Position numbers and translations under genes: made by a program. DNA of 10,404 nucleotides, taken from Anaerolineaceae bacterium. GTDB lineage: Bacteria > Chloroflexota > Anaerolineae > Anaerolineales > Anaerolineaceae. Each line of letters starts with the position of its first letter. Positions within the stretch are counted from its first letter, which is position 1. Where the stretch lies: positions 2,852 to 13,255 of the forward strand of contig DMDF01000009.1 in the NCBI GenBank assembly GCA_003446605.1, given 5' to 3'. Positions 1 through 6,237 of this stretch are shown here, one piece after another. Under the pieces are notes generated by a model. It was not told where the DNA came from. It saw only the letters and a program-made list of their open reading frames with translations, and made no database searches.

Positions 1-373
1 GTCACTCAGCCGCTCTTTAGGGCAGGATGGTTTTGGAACGCGCTTTGTATTCCCAAAGGATAATATCCTTGCCGGCGATTCTGCGAAAGATTCCGTGCAA
101 GAATTAGATATTGATTTCGCAGCTAATGCCCGTAGCCTTGGTGCTGAAGTGATCGAATGCCAGACCACACAAGATTACGAAGCGGCACTTCAAGCTGCCC
201 AGAAAACGGATCGCACAACGGTCATCTACATTAAAAATGATAGGTACGTTAATGTACCAGGTTATGAAAGCTGGTGGGATGTAACCGTTGCAGAGGTGAG
301 TGAAATGCCGTCTGTGCAGGAAGCTCGTGCAGAATGGCAAAAAATGCGAGACAAGGAAAAGTTTTTTCACTAG
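1..373 (+). CDS. iolD: IolD, trihydroxycyclohexane-1,2-dione hydrolase, 3' end only
   Basis: This is the C-terminal part of a ThDP-dependent 3D-(3,5/4)-trihydroxycyclohexane-1,2-dione acylhydrolase, the cytoplasmic enzyme that opens the inositol-derived ring to 5-deoxy-glucuronate. The reading frame is open from base 2, so the gene begins outside the window and 123 codons remain before the TAG at 371-373. The visible part is the end of the C-terminal ThDP-binding domain: a stretch on keeping each residue's share of the cofactor pocket (ANARSLGAEV), a beta strand (TTVIYIKND), then GYESWWDVTVAEVSEM, which is the family's hallmark near its C-terminus, and a charged tail. The catalytic and cofactor motifs lie upstream and cannot be checked. 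A GTG at 95 could be mistaken for a start, but the matching sequence continues upstream of it. The transporter ATPase starts 33 bases downstream, which points to one operon. The family call rests mainly on the GYESWW block. Confidence 0.88.
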   Translation, partial: SLSRSLGQDGFGTRFVFPKDNILAGDSAKDSVQELDIDFAANARSLGAEVIECQTTQDYEAALQAAQKTDRTTVIYIKNDRYVNVPGYESWWDVTVAEVSEMPSVQEARAEWQKMRDKEKFFH

Positions 374-406
374 AGTAGAAGAAATACATTCAAAGGGAGC
401 CGCAAT

Positions 407-1960
407 TTGGACGAAATAGCTGTTACTACGGTTACAAAAGCTACGGATTGTTTTCTCAAATTACAGGGAATATGTAAAAGCTTCCCTGGTGTGAGAGCAT
501 TGAATAATGTCCATATGGAGATCCGTAAGGGCGAAGTGCATGCCCTGGTGGGAGAGAATGGAGCAGGAAAATCAACATTGATGAAGATCCTCTCCGGCGC
601 ATATACAAAGGATGATGGTGAGATCTTCTGGCAGGGTCAGAAAGTAGAGATCACCAAACCGCGTGATTCCGAGGAATTGGGTATCGCGATCATCTATCAG
701 GAATTCAATTTGGTTCCTCAGTTGAGCATCGCTGAGAATATCTGGTTAGGACGTGAACCATATATCAACAAATCAGTCCATCTTATCGACTGGAAGGAAA
801 TGTATCGAAAAACGAGCGAGCTTCTTCGGGAGTTAAATTTGGATATCGATCCCAAACGATCGGTTGCCGGTTTGGGTGTTGCCAGTCAACAAATGGTGGA
901 AATAGCCAAAGCCCTTTCCCTGAATGCGAAATTGCTCATCATGGATGAGCCAACCAGTGCGCTTTCAAGTAATGAAATTGACCAACTTTTTTCGGTGATT
1001 CAAAACTTAAAAGAAAAAGGGGTGTCTGTTATTTTTATTTCACACCATCTGGATGAGGTGTATGAAATTTGTGATCGTGGCACTGTTTTACGGGATGGCA
1101 ATTATATCGCGACCATCGATCCAAAGGAAACATCGAAAGATGAACTTATTCAATTGATGGTTGGGCGTACGCTTGATCAACAATATCCCAAGGTAGTGGC
1201 GAAACGTGGTGTGGAAGCGCTGCGAGTGGAAGGATTAAATCGTGATGGTGTTCTTTACGATATTAATTTTTCTGCATACACCGGCGAAGTATTGGGAATT
1301 GCGGGTCTGGTGGGTTCAGGGCGAACTGAATTAGTCAAAGCCATATTCGGAGCCGATCCAATCGATAGCGGAAAGATTTCTATTTTTGGAAAGGAAGTCA
1401 TGATTGACTCCCCCCAAATTGCCATCAAGATTGGAATGGGATTATTGCCGGAAGATCGCAAACACGATGGTTTGGTATTGGGACTTTCCGTCAAGCAAAA
1501 TATTACCATGTCCAGTCTGGACAAGGTCAAAAAACATGGTCTGCTCCACCTGAAGGTGGAAAAAATGCGCGTGATGGATTTTATTGACAAACTGCGAATT
1601 CTTACTCCCAGCATTGAAAAACAGGTACAAAATCTGAGTGGTGGGAATCAACAAAAAGTTGTATTAGCCAAGTGGCTGTCTTCTGAATCTCAAGTTCTGA
1701 TTTTTGACGAACCGACCCGTGGTATCGATGTGGGAGCAAAAGTCGAGGTATACAACCTGATGAATGAACTGGTTGAAAATGGAGCGGCGGTTATCATGGT
1801 CTCTTCGGAAATGCCTGAAATACTTGGGATGAGCGACCGTATTTTAGTGATGCATAAGGGATGTCTGGTTGATGAATTCAGCCGCGAAGAAGCAACACAA
1901 GAACTAATTCTAGCATCTGCAATGGGAGTGAATATTAATGACAAACACAACAATGATTGA
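407..1960 (+). CDS. Sugar/inositol ABC importer ATPase (RbsA-type, two NBDs)
   Basis: ATP-hydrolysing subunit of a CUT2-type sugar importer, acting at the inner face of the membrane. The protein has 517 residues, the usual length for RbsA/MglA/XylG. NBD1 has Walker A GENGAGKST (49-57), Q-loop Q98, a degenerate signature LGVASQQ (156-162) as in RbsA, Walker B LLIMDE (176-181) and the H-loop HH (213-214). NBD2 has a degenerate P-loop GLVGSGRT (300-307) lacking the Walker lysine, a full signature LSGGNQQ (410-416) and Walker B VLIFDE (430-435) followed by PTRGIDVG. This split of a competent and a degenerate site is normal for the family. The start is a TTG with GGGAG at 395-399, seven bases upstream. 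The last 23 bases overlap the permease gene. The substrate cannot be read from the ATPase; inositol is inferred from the iol neighbours, as with the IatA transporter of Caulobacter. Confidence 0.93.
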   Translation: MDEIAVTTVTKATDCFLKLQGICKSFPGVRALNNVHMEIRKGEVHALVGENGAGKSTLMKILSGAYTKDDGEIFWQGQKVEITKPRDSEELGIAIIYQEFNLVPQLSIAENIWLGREPYINKSVHLIDWKEMYRKTSELLRELNLDIDPKRSVAGLGVASQQMVEIAKALSLNAKLLIMDEPTSALSSNEIDQLFSVIQNLKEKGVSVIFISHHLDEVYEICDRGTVLRDGNYIATIDPKETSKDELIQLMVGRTLDQQYPKVVAKRGVEALRVEGLNRDGVLYDINFSAYTGEVLGIAGLVGSGRTELVKAIFGADPIDSGKISIFGKEVMIDSPQIAIKIGMGLLPEDRKHDGLVLGLSVKQNITMSSLDKVKKHGLLHLKVEKMRVMDFIDKLRILTPSIEKQVQNLSGGNQQKVVLAKWLSSESQVLIFDEPTRGIDVGAKVEVYNLMNELVENGAAVIMVSSEMPEILGMSDRILVMHKGCLVDEFSREEATQELILASAMGVNINDKHNND

Positions 1961-2948
1961 CAAATGTGAACCGAAGGAAAAATCGTCCAAAGCAACGATC
2001 GGAGCATTAATAGGGCGTTATGGTGCCATATTGGGGTTGCTGTTCCTGGTGATTTTCCTTTCTATTACCTCAGATGTGTTCCTGACTGGCTCAAATTTAT
2101 CAAATATTGCTCGCCAGGCGACCGTGAATGCCTTTTTGGCAATTGGGCTTTTGTTAGCCATTATCACTGCTGGTATTGACCTTTCTGTAGGGTCAACACT
2201 GGCGCTTGCAATGTGCAGCATGGCGATCATGGCGATCAAATGGGGGGTGAACCCTTATCTTTCCATGGTGGTATGTTTGGCGATTGGGGCATTTATGGGC
2301 TGGATTAATGGCATCCTGCTGACCAAACTGCATCTACCCCACCCCTACATTGCTACTCTGGGAACTATGTATATCTATCGCGGTTTATCGCTTGTTATCA
2401 CCGATGCATCTCCCATTTCTGGTTTTGATCGTGCGGGGGCATCTGAAATACTATTTCTGGGTGCAGGTTCAGTTGGTCCGATCCCGGTTTCATTCATTGT
2501 TGTGGTGGTGGTGTATCTGATCTTTCATGTCATTCTCACACACACTTCTTTTGGACGCCATATCTATGCCATTGGTGGTAATGTATCGGCAGCCCGACTT
2601 TCGGGTATCAACGTGAAGAAAATTTTAGTGATTGTTTACACCTTGAGTGGTCTCATGGCAGGCTTGGCGGCTTTGATGTTAGCGGGGCGCACAAACTCCG
2701 GTTTTCCGAATGCAGGCTCTGGATATGAAACAGATGCCATTGCGGCGGTGATTATCGGGGGTGCCAGCTTTTCTGGTGGATCAGGGACGATTGGTGGTAC
2801 TGCGATCGGGGTATTGTTGATTGCAGTACTACGGAATGGATTAGTGCTATTGAATGTGCCCACGGAATGGCAGACTGTAGCCATTGGTTTGGTGATCATT
2901 GGTGCAGTCGCAGTAGATGTTCTCAGACAGCGCGGGCAAAGTCAGTAG
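1938..2948 (+). CDS. Sugar/inositol ABC importer permease (RbsC-type)
   Basis: Membrane permease subunit, 336 residues, of the BPD_transp_2 (RbsC/XylH/IatP) family; the usual length is about 310-340. It would form the translocation channel as a homodimer with the ATPase upstream. Hydrophobic segments lie roughly at residues 28-44, 62-79, 84-100, 107-128, 184-201, 228-249, 265-279, 286-305 and 312-328. Family marks include ITAGIDLSVGS (76-86), the cytoplasmic loop SFGRHIYAIGGN with SAARLSGI (204-224), which contacts the ATPase, and GYETDAIAAVIIGGASFSGG (262-281). The ATG at 1938 lies inside the ATPase gene and has GGGAG at 1924-1928; the 23-base overlap suggests translational coupling. An in-frame ATG at 1953 is a less likely start because it sits further from that site. 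The substrate is inferred from context. Confidence 0.93.
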   Translation: MTNTTMIDKCEPKEKSSKATIGALIGRYGAILGLLFLVIFLSITSDVFLTGSNLSNIARQATVNAFLAIGLLLAIITAGIDLSVGSTLALAMCSMAIMAIKWGVNPYLSMVVCLAIGAFMGWINGILLTKLHLPHPYIATLGTMYIYRGLSLVITDASPISGFDRAGASEILFLGAGSVGPIPVSFIVVVVVYLIFHVILTHTSFGRHIYAIGGNVSAARLSGINVKKILVIVYTLSGLMAGLAALMLAGRTNSGFPNAGSGYETDAIAAVIIGGASFSGGSGTIGGTAIGVLLIAVLRNGLVLLNVPTEWQTVAIGLVIIGAVAVDVLRQRGQSQ

Positions 2949-2965
2949 TTGAACATAATATTTAC

Positions 2966-2975
2966 AGGAGGTGAT
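2966..2975 (+). promoter_or_regulatory. Extended Shine-Dalgarno match without a well-placed start
   Basis: AGGAGGTGAT matches ten consecutive bases of the complement of the conserved 16S rRNA 3' end. The binding-protein ATG at 3047 has its own ribosome site (AGGAGGAG at 3037-3044) and lies 71 bases further on. The nearest possible start here is GTG 2985, 13 bases after GGAGG, longer than usual. That GTG opens a 22-codon frame ending at 3053, across the binding-protein start. The site may therefore drive a tiny coupled leader peptide, or act as a ribosome-bound 5' stabiliser like the STAB-SD of Bacillus cry3A mRNA. The match itself is seen; both roles are inferred. Confidence 0.45.
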
Positions 2976-2984
2976 GATAAGCGA

Positions 2985-3053
2985 GTGAAAAATGTGTGCT
3001 GGTGTTCTAAGAGTCAAAAATACTTAAACCTCATAGAGGAGGAGAAATGTTAA
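2985..3053 (+). CDS. Possible 22-codon leader peptide ahead of the binding protein
   Basis: This short frame starts at a GTG downstream of a ten-base Shine-Dalgarno match and ends with TAA at 3051-3053, overlapping the ATG of the binding-protein gene by seven bases. The peptide would be cysteine-rich for its size (C5, C7, C22) with a glutamate-rich end that simply reflects the ribosome site of the next gene. The overlap would allow translational coupling. I recognise no homologue, and 13 bases is a long distance from the ribosome site, so this may not be translated. Confidence 0.15.
   Translation: MKNVCWCSKSQKYLNLIEEEKC
3037..3044 (+). promoter_or_regulatory. Ribosome binding site of the tandem binding protein
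   Basis: AGGAGGAG ends two bases before the ATG at 3047; taking AGGAGG (3037-3042) as the core gives a spacing of four bases. It fixes the start of the lipoprotein, whose signal peptide begins directly at that ATG. A short CCTC/GAGG complement (3029-3032 with 3036-3039) could weakly mask it. Confidence 0.75.
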
Positions 3054-4852
3054 AGAAAACAAGCGTTGTTGCAACACTATTACTCATCTTTGCCATGCTT
3101 TTAGGTGCTTGCTCATCGGAAGAAGCGGCAAGTGGTGATAAATTAAAGATCGCAGTGGTTGTGAAAGCTGTTACCAGCGATTACTGGAAACTGGTTGGCG
3201 CAGGTGTGGATGATGCTATGGCTGCTGACCCAAGCATTGAAGCAGAATTTCTTGGACCCAATGAAGAGACCGATATCGAAGGTCAGATCCGCATCATCGA
3301 AGCGCAGATCTCTGCCAAAGTCGATGCTCTAGCAGTAGCGCCCAGCCAGGCTGATCAGTTACAGCCAACCCTTCAAAAAGCTGTAGATGCTGGCATTCCG
3401 GTGGTCCTGATCGACACCAACATCGATACTTTTGATGCCAAATCCGCTTTTGTGGGTACTGATAACCGTTTGGGCGGTACCATGGCTGGTGAATTCATCG
3501 CCGGAAAACTAAATTCTGGTGATGAAGTAGCCATTATCCGTGGTGCAGCTGGTGACCCAGTCCATAACCTTCGTGAAGAGGGCGCTGTGGAAGCGTTGGA
3601 AGCTGCGGGGCTGGTTGTGGTTGCAACCCAGCCCGCTGATAGCGATCGTGCCAAGGGACAATCCGTTGCCGAGAACCTGCTGACAGCTAACCCGAACCTC
3701 AAGGGTATCTATGCCACCAATGATGAAATGGCGCTGGGCGCACTGAACGCAGCCAAAGCCGCTGGTAAGACCTTGGTCATCGTTGGTTTCGATGCATCTC
3801 CCGATGCATTGGATTCCATCGAAGCGGGCGAGCTGACCGGCTCGGTTGCCCAATTCCCCGGCAAGATCGGTGAATTAGGCACACTGACCGCCGCAGCAGT
3901 AGCTCGTGGTGAGGCAGTCGAGTCCTTCGTCAATACCGGCGTGGATGTTGTTAGCATTGACAATATCACGACCTACAAACCAGATGCCAATCCTGTTGTG
4001 GCTGAAGAACCTCTGAAAATCGCAGTGGTTGTGAAAGCTGTTACCAGCGATTACTGGAAACTGGTTGGCGCAGGTGTGGATGATGCTATGGCTGTGGATC
4101 CTACTATTGAAGCAACCTTCCTTGGACCCAATGAAGAGACCGATATTGAAGGTCAGATCCGTATCATTGAAGCGCAGATCTCTGCTAAAGTTGATGCTCT
4201 GGCAGTGGCTCCCAGCCAAGCAGATCAGTTACAGCCAACCCTCCAGAAAGCAGTGGATGCTGGCATTCCGGTGGTCCTGATCGACACCAACATCGATACT
4301 TTTGATGCCAAATCCGCTTTTGTGGGTACTGATAACCGTTTGGGCGGTACCATGGCTGGCGAATTCATGGCTGGTAAATTACAACCTGGTGATGAAGTAG
4401 CCATTATCCGTGGTGCAGCTGGCGACCCGGTTCATAACCTTCGTGAAGAGGGCGCCGTGGAAGCGTTGGAAGCTGCGGGGCTGGTTGTGGTTGCAACCCA
4501 GCCCGCTGATAGCGATCGTGCCAAAGGGCAAACTGTTGCCGAGAACCTGCTGACAGCTAACCCGAACCTCAAGGGTATCTATGCCACCAATGATGAAATG
4601 GCGCTGGGCGCACTGAACGCAGCCAAAGCCGCTGGTAAGACCTTGATCATCGTTGGTTTCGATGCATCTCCCGATGCATTGGATTCCATCGAAGCGGGCG
4701 AGCTGACCGGCTCGGTTGCCCAATTCCCCGGCAAGATCGGTGAATTAGGCACACTGACCGCCGCAGCAGTAGCTCGTGGTGAGACAGTTGAGTCCTTTGT
4801 CAATACTGGTGTGGATGTTGTCAGCATCGATAACATTGCAGATTTCAAATAA
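3047..4852 (+). CDS. Lipoprotein sugar-binding protein with two tandem binding domains
   Basis: Substrate-binding lipoprotein of the importer, 601 residues, about twice the usual 300-330. Residues 1-22 are a lipoprotein signal peptide: basic start MLKK, hydrophobic core, and lipobox LLGAC with Cys22 as the lipidated residue. Two complete Peripla_BP_4 (RbsB-like) domains follow: residues 33-311 and 323-601, joined by 11 residues (312-322, proline and acidic rich). By hand I count 12 differences in 279 aligned positions, about 96% identity, with no gaps. Each copy has the family marks: the opening strand KIAVVVKAVTSDYW, DALAVAPSQ, GIPVVLIDTN, GTDNRLGG, IYATNDEMALGAL and IVGFDASPDAL. Only the first copy has a signal peptide, so the protein would be tethered through copy 1. 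Codon choice favours C-ending codons more than in neighbouring genes, fitting high expression. It follows the permease by 98 bases. Both domains look intact, so both probably bind ligand; myo-inositol is inferred from context only. Confidence 0.93.
   Translation: MLKKTSVVATLLLIFAMLLGACSSEEAASGDKLKIAVVVKAVTSDYWKLVGAGVDDAMAADPSIEAEFLGPNEETDIEGQIRIIEAQISAKVDALAVAPSQADQLQPTLQKAVDAGIPVVLIDTNIDTFDAKSAFVGTDNRLGGTMAGEFIAGKLNSGDEVAIIRGAAGDPVHNLREEGAVEALEAAGLVVVATQPADSDRAKGQSVAENLLTANPNLKGIYATNDEMALGALNAAKAAGKTLVIVGFDASPDALDSIEAGELTGSVAQFPGKIGELGTLTAAAVARGEAVESFVNTGVDVVSIDNITTYKPDANPVVAEEPLKIAVVVKAVTSDYWKLVGAGVDDAMAVDPTIEATFLGPNEETDIEGQIRIIEAQISAKVDALAVAPSQADQLQPTLQKAVDAGIPVVLIDTNIDTFDAKSAFVGTDNRLGGTMAGEFMAGKLQPGDEVAIIRGAAGDPVHNLREEGAVEALEAAGLVVVATQPADSDRAKGQTVAENLLTANPNLKGIYATNDEMALGALNAAKAAGKTLIIVGFDASPDALDSIEAGELTGSVAQFPGKIGELGTLTAAAVARGETVESFVNTGVDVVSIDNIADFK
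3143..3979 (+). repeat. In-frame tandem repeat, copy 1 (binding domain 1)
   Basis: This 837-base segment recurs at 4013-4849 with a constant offset of 870 bases (290 codons) and no indels. I count about 60 mismatches by hand, so about 93% identity. It encodes residues 33-311, a complete binding domain. The 33 bases between the copies encode the linker. Confidence 0.93.
4013..4849 (+). repeat. In-frame tandem repeat, copy 2 (binding domain 2)
   Basis: Second copy of the 837-base binding-domain segment, followed directly by the TAA at 4850-4852. Mismatches to copy 1 are clustered (for example 4095-4120 and the last 60 bases), while 4647-4783 is identical to 3777-3913 and 4256-4359 is identical to 3386-3489. 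Confidence 0.93.
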
Positions 4853-4872
4853 GCTAAAGATTGATGAGGGAT

Positions 4873-4903
4873 GGTGGAGTCGATGCATTGCATCGACTCC
4901 ACC
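4873..4903 (+). promoter_or_regulatory. 14-bp perfect hairpin after the binding-protein gene
   Basis: GGTGGAGTCGATGC (4873-4886) pairs perfectly with GCATCGACTCCACC (4890-4903) across an ATT loop. It begins 20 bases after the stop codon. No run of T follows on either strand, so it is not a standard intrinsic terminator. A likely role is protecting the 3' end of the upstream message, which would raise binding-protein mRNA relative to downstream enzymes, as known for intercistronic stem-loops after malE. Partial termination or a protein operator is also possible. Confidence 0.75.
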
Positions 4904-4990
4904 GAGGAAATGTACTTTAATAATTTACCTCAACGATATTAAAACAATACAGTTTTCCTGGGAAAAATTCAAGCAAGGGGTAGAACAGGA

Positions 4991-5088
4991 ATGTTTTGTT
5001 CAAATCTGATCATAAATTAGAAGTTGTTACATGCGGGTGGAAATAAAGTGGAGGAAAAATAAATTTTGATCAGCAAAACATCCCGCAT
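4991..5088 (+). promoter_or_regulatory. Nested inverted repeats with H-type pseudoknot topology
   Basis: Stem 1: ATGTTTTG (4991-4998), CTGATCA (5006-5012) and AAATT (5014-5018) pair in order with CAAAACAT (5074-5081), TGATCAG (5067-5073) and AATTT (5062-5066). That makes 20 pairs; the 3' arm is continuous and the 5' arm carries a 7-base and a 1-base bulge. Stem 2: ATGCGGG (5031-5037), inside the stem-1 loop, pairs with CCCGCAT (5082-5088), directly after stem 1. Loop base pairing with sequence flush against the stem is the layout of an H-type pseudoknot. It lies about 200 bases before the IolE-like start, so it could be a leader RNA element, or overlapping operators. The pairings are seen; folding and role are inferred. 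Confidence 0.4.
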
Positions 5089-5094
5089 TATTTT
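5066..5094 (+). promoter_or_regulatory. Weak sigma-70-like promoter candidate
   Basis: TTGATC (5066-5071) and TATTTT (5089-5094) are separated by 17 bases; each matches four of six consensus positions. Such a pair is easily found by chance in AT-rich DNA. If used, transcription would start near 5101, after the inverted-repeat region, giving the enzyme genes their own promoter. It would conflict with the inverted repeats acting as a full leader RNA. Confidence 0.2.
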
Positions 5095-5284
5095 CTAGGA
5101 TGAATACCTGGTGGGTATAACGGATAGAACGAAGAGGACTATGAATTCATAGAAATTAACAAAAGGTTTCCTTATCATTTTTTTGATGGCAATTATTGTT
5201 TTTATTTGCGTTGCACTTGGTTGATTTATGAAGGCTTTATTCAAAACAGAAGAATACTTTGATAAAGGATTAAAGGAGGAGAAT

Positions 5285-6184
5285 ATGTTGAAAATCGCGA
5301 ACGCACCTTGTTCTTGGGGTGCATTGGAATTTGATCTTGGCGAGACTGCACCTGATTATGTTCAGGTTTTGAATGAGATTGTTGAGACAGGTTATGCTGG
5401 CACAGAATTAGGGGATTGGGGTTTTATGCCGACAGAACCCTCTAAATTAGCGCAAGAAATTCACAGCCGTAACCTCATGCTGTTGGGTGCATTTGTTCCG
5501 ATCCCTTTCAAAAAACAAGAAACGCATGTAAAAGGTATCGAATCAGCCTTGAAGATCGCTCGCTTAATGGCGGAAGTTGAGGGGGATATACCCCTTATCA
5601 TTTTGGCTGATGAAAATGGGTCTATCCCTGAGCGCACCCAAAATGCAGGTAGAGTAACACCTGCAATGGGATTGAGTGAATCAGATTGGCAGATTTTTGC
5701 AGAAGGTGTGATGAAAGTTGCCGAAGCAGTAAAAAAAGAGACTGGTCTACGCACCGCCTACCATCACCACTGTGCCGGTTATGTCGAAACGCCAGACGAA
5801 ATAGAAAAACTCATGTCGCTTACCGACCCTGAATTAGTTGGTTTAGTCTTTGATTGTGGACATTATCGCTTCGGTGGTGGGGATCCGTTGGAAGGATTGC
5901 AAAAATATGGAAAACGTGTTTGGCATTTCCATTTCAAAGATCACGATCCCAAAGTGGCTGAAAGGGCAGCCACAGAAGGATGGGATTATTTCCAATCTGT
6001 TCGACAGGGTATCTTTTGCGAATTGGGCAAGGGAGATGTAGATTTTCCTGCTTTGCTGAATGAATTGAACATGCTTGGATATGATGGCTGGGGTGTGGTA
6101 GAACAGGATGTTCTACCAGGTATGGGGAAACCTAAATATTCTGCGCTCAGAAATCGAGAATTTATCCGCTCATTGGGATATTAA
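5285..6184 (+). CDS. iolE: IolE-like inosose dehydratase (TIM barrel)
   Basis: Predicted to dehydrate 2-keto-myo-inositol (scyllo-inosose) to trihydroxycyclohexane-1,2-dione, the substrate of IolD. The protein has 299 residues, the normal size. It is an AP-endonuclease-2/xylose-isomerase-like TIM barrel: N-terminal strand with NAPCSWG (6-12), GYAGTELGDWGF (36-47), a histidine cluster YHHHCAG (159-165), FDCGHYRFGGGDP (189-201), HFHFKDHDP (214-222), GKGDVDF (248-254) and VVEQD (271-275). D190, H216 and E273 are likely metal ligands; the histidine cluster and the GDVDF step match known IolE proteins. I chose ATG 5285 because AGGAGG (5274-5279) precedes it by five bases and the family starts here; a frame start at 5228 would add 19 residues and lacks a ribosome site. 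The next gene starts 53 bases later. A related isomerase (IolI-like) is the main alternative. Confidence 0.8.
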   Translation: MLKIANAPCSWGALEFDLGETAPDYVQVLNEIVETGYAGTELGDWGFMPTEPSKLAQEIHSRNLMLLGAFVPIPFKKQETHVKGIESALKIARLMAEVEGDIPLIILADENGSIPERTQNAGRVTPAMGLSESDWQIFAEGVMKVAEAVKKETGLRTAYHHHCAGYVETPDEIEKLMSLTDPELVGLVFDCGHYRFGGGDPLEGLQKYGKRVWHFHFKDHDPKVAERAATEGWDYFQSVRQGIFCELGKGDVDFPALLNELNMLGYDGWGVVEQDVLPGMGKPKYSALRNREFIRSLGY

Positions 6185-6237
6185 ATGATCATGAAATAGT
6201 GTGTTTGAATAGAAACTATTGAATAGAAAGGTCAGGA

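Larger units (their letters stand above)
4853..5284. other. Gene-free stretch between importer and enzyme genes
   Basis: 432 bases with no convincing gene. It holds a 14-bp perfect hairpin (4873-4903), a set of nested inverted repeats with pseudoknot topology (4991-5088), a weak promoter-like pair (5066-5094), and the ribosome site of the IolE-like gene (5274-5279). It is AT-rich compared with the genes on both sides. A hydrophobic open stretch (5153-5221) lies in the frame of the next gene but is bounded by stops at 5150 and 5222. Confidence 0.7.

Noticed and set aside
3509..4723. Two matching 114-codon frames on the - strand (3509-3853 and 4379-4723)
   Set aside because: They occur twice only because the underlying binding-domain DNA is duplicated; they are shadows of the coding strand.
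3143..4849. The tandem copies as a pure assembly error
   Set aside because: The copies differ at about 60 positions including 12 residue changes, and the joint encodes a clean linker in frame, so simple read duplication is unlikely. Long reads are still the proper test.
3143..4849. A CRISPR array, transposon or other mobile element
   Set aside because: The only large repeat is the coding duplication of the binding domain. I saw no short regularly spaced repeats, transposase, integrase or terminal inverted repeats in the window.
4873..4903. The hairpin as an intrinsic terminator
   Set aside because: No T-run follows the stem on either strand, so I kept it as a stem-loop of uncertain role instead of a terminator.
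4776..5009. A 77-codon + strand frame running from the binding-protein end into the spacer
   Set aside because: Most of its start lies in another frame of the binding domain, it reads through the hairpin, and it has no ribosome site or recognisable product.
5116..5121. TATAAC as a -10 promoter box
   Set aside because: The hexamer is good, but no acceptable -35 lies 16-18 bases upstream and the TG of an extended -10 is one base out of place.
5228..5284. Upstream ATG at 5228 as the start of the IolE-like protein
   Set aside because: It has no ribosome site, whereas ATG 5285 has AGGAGG at ideal spacing and begins right at the first conserved strand of the family.
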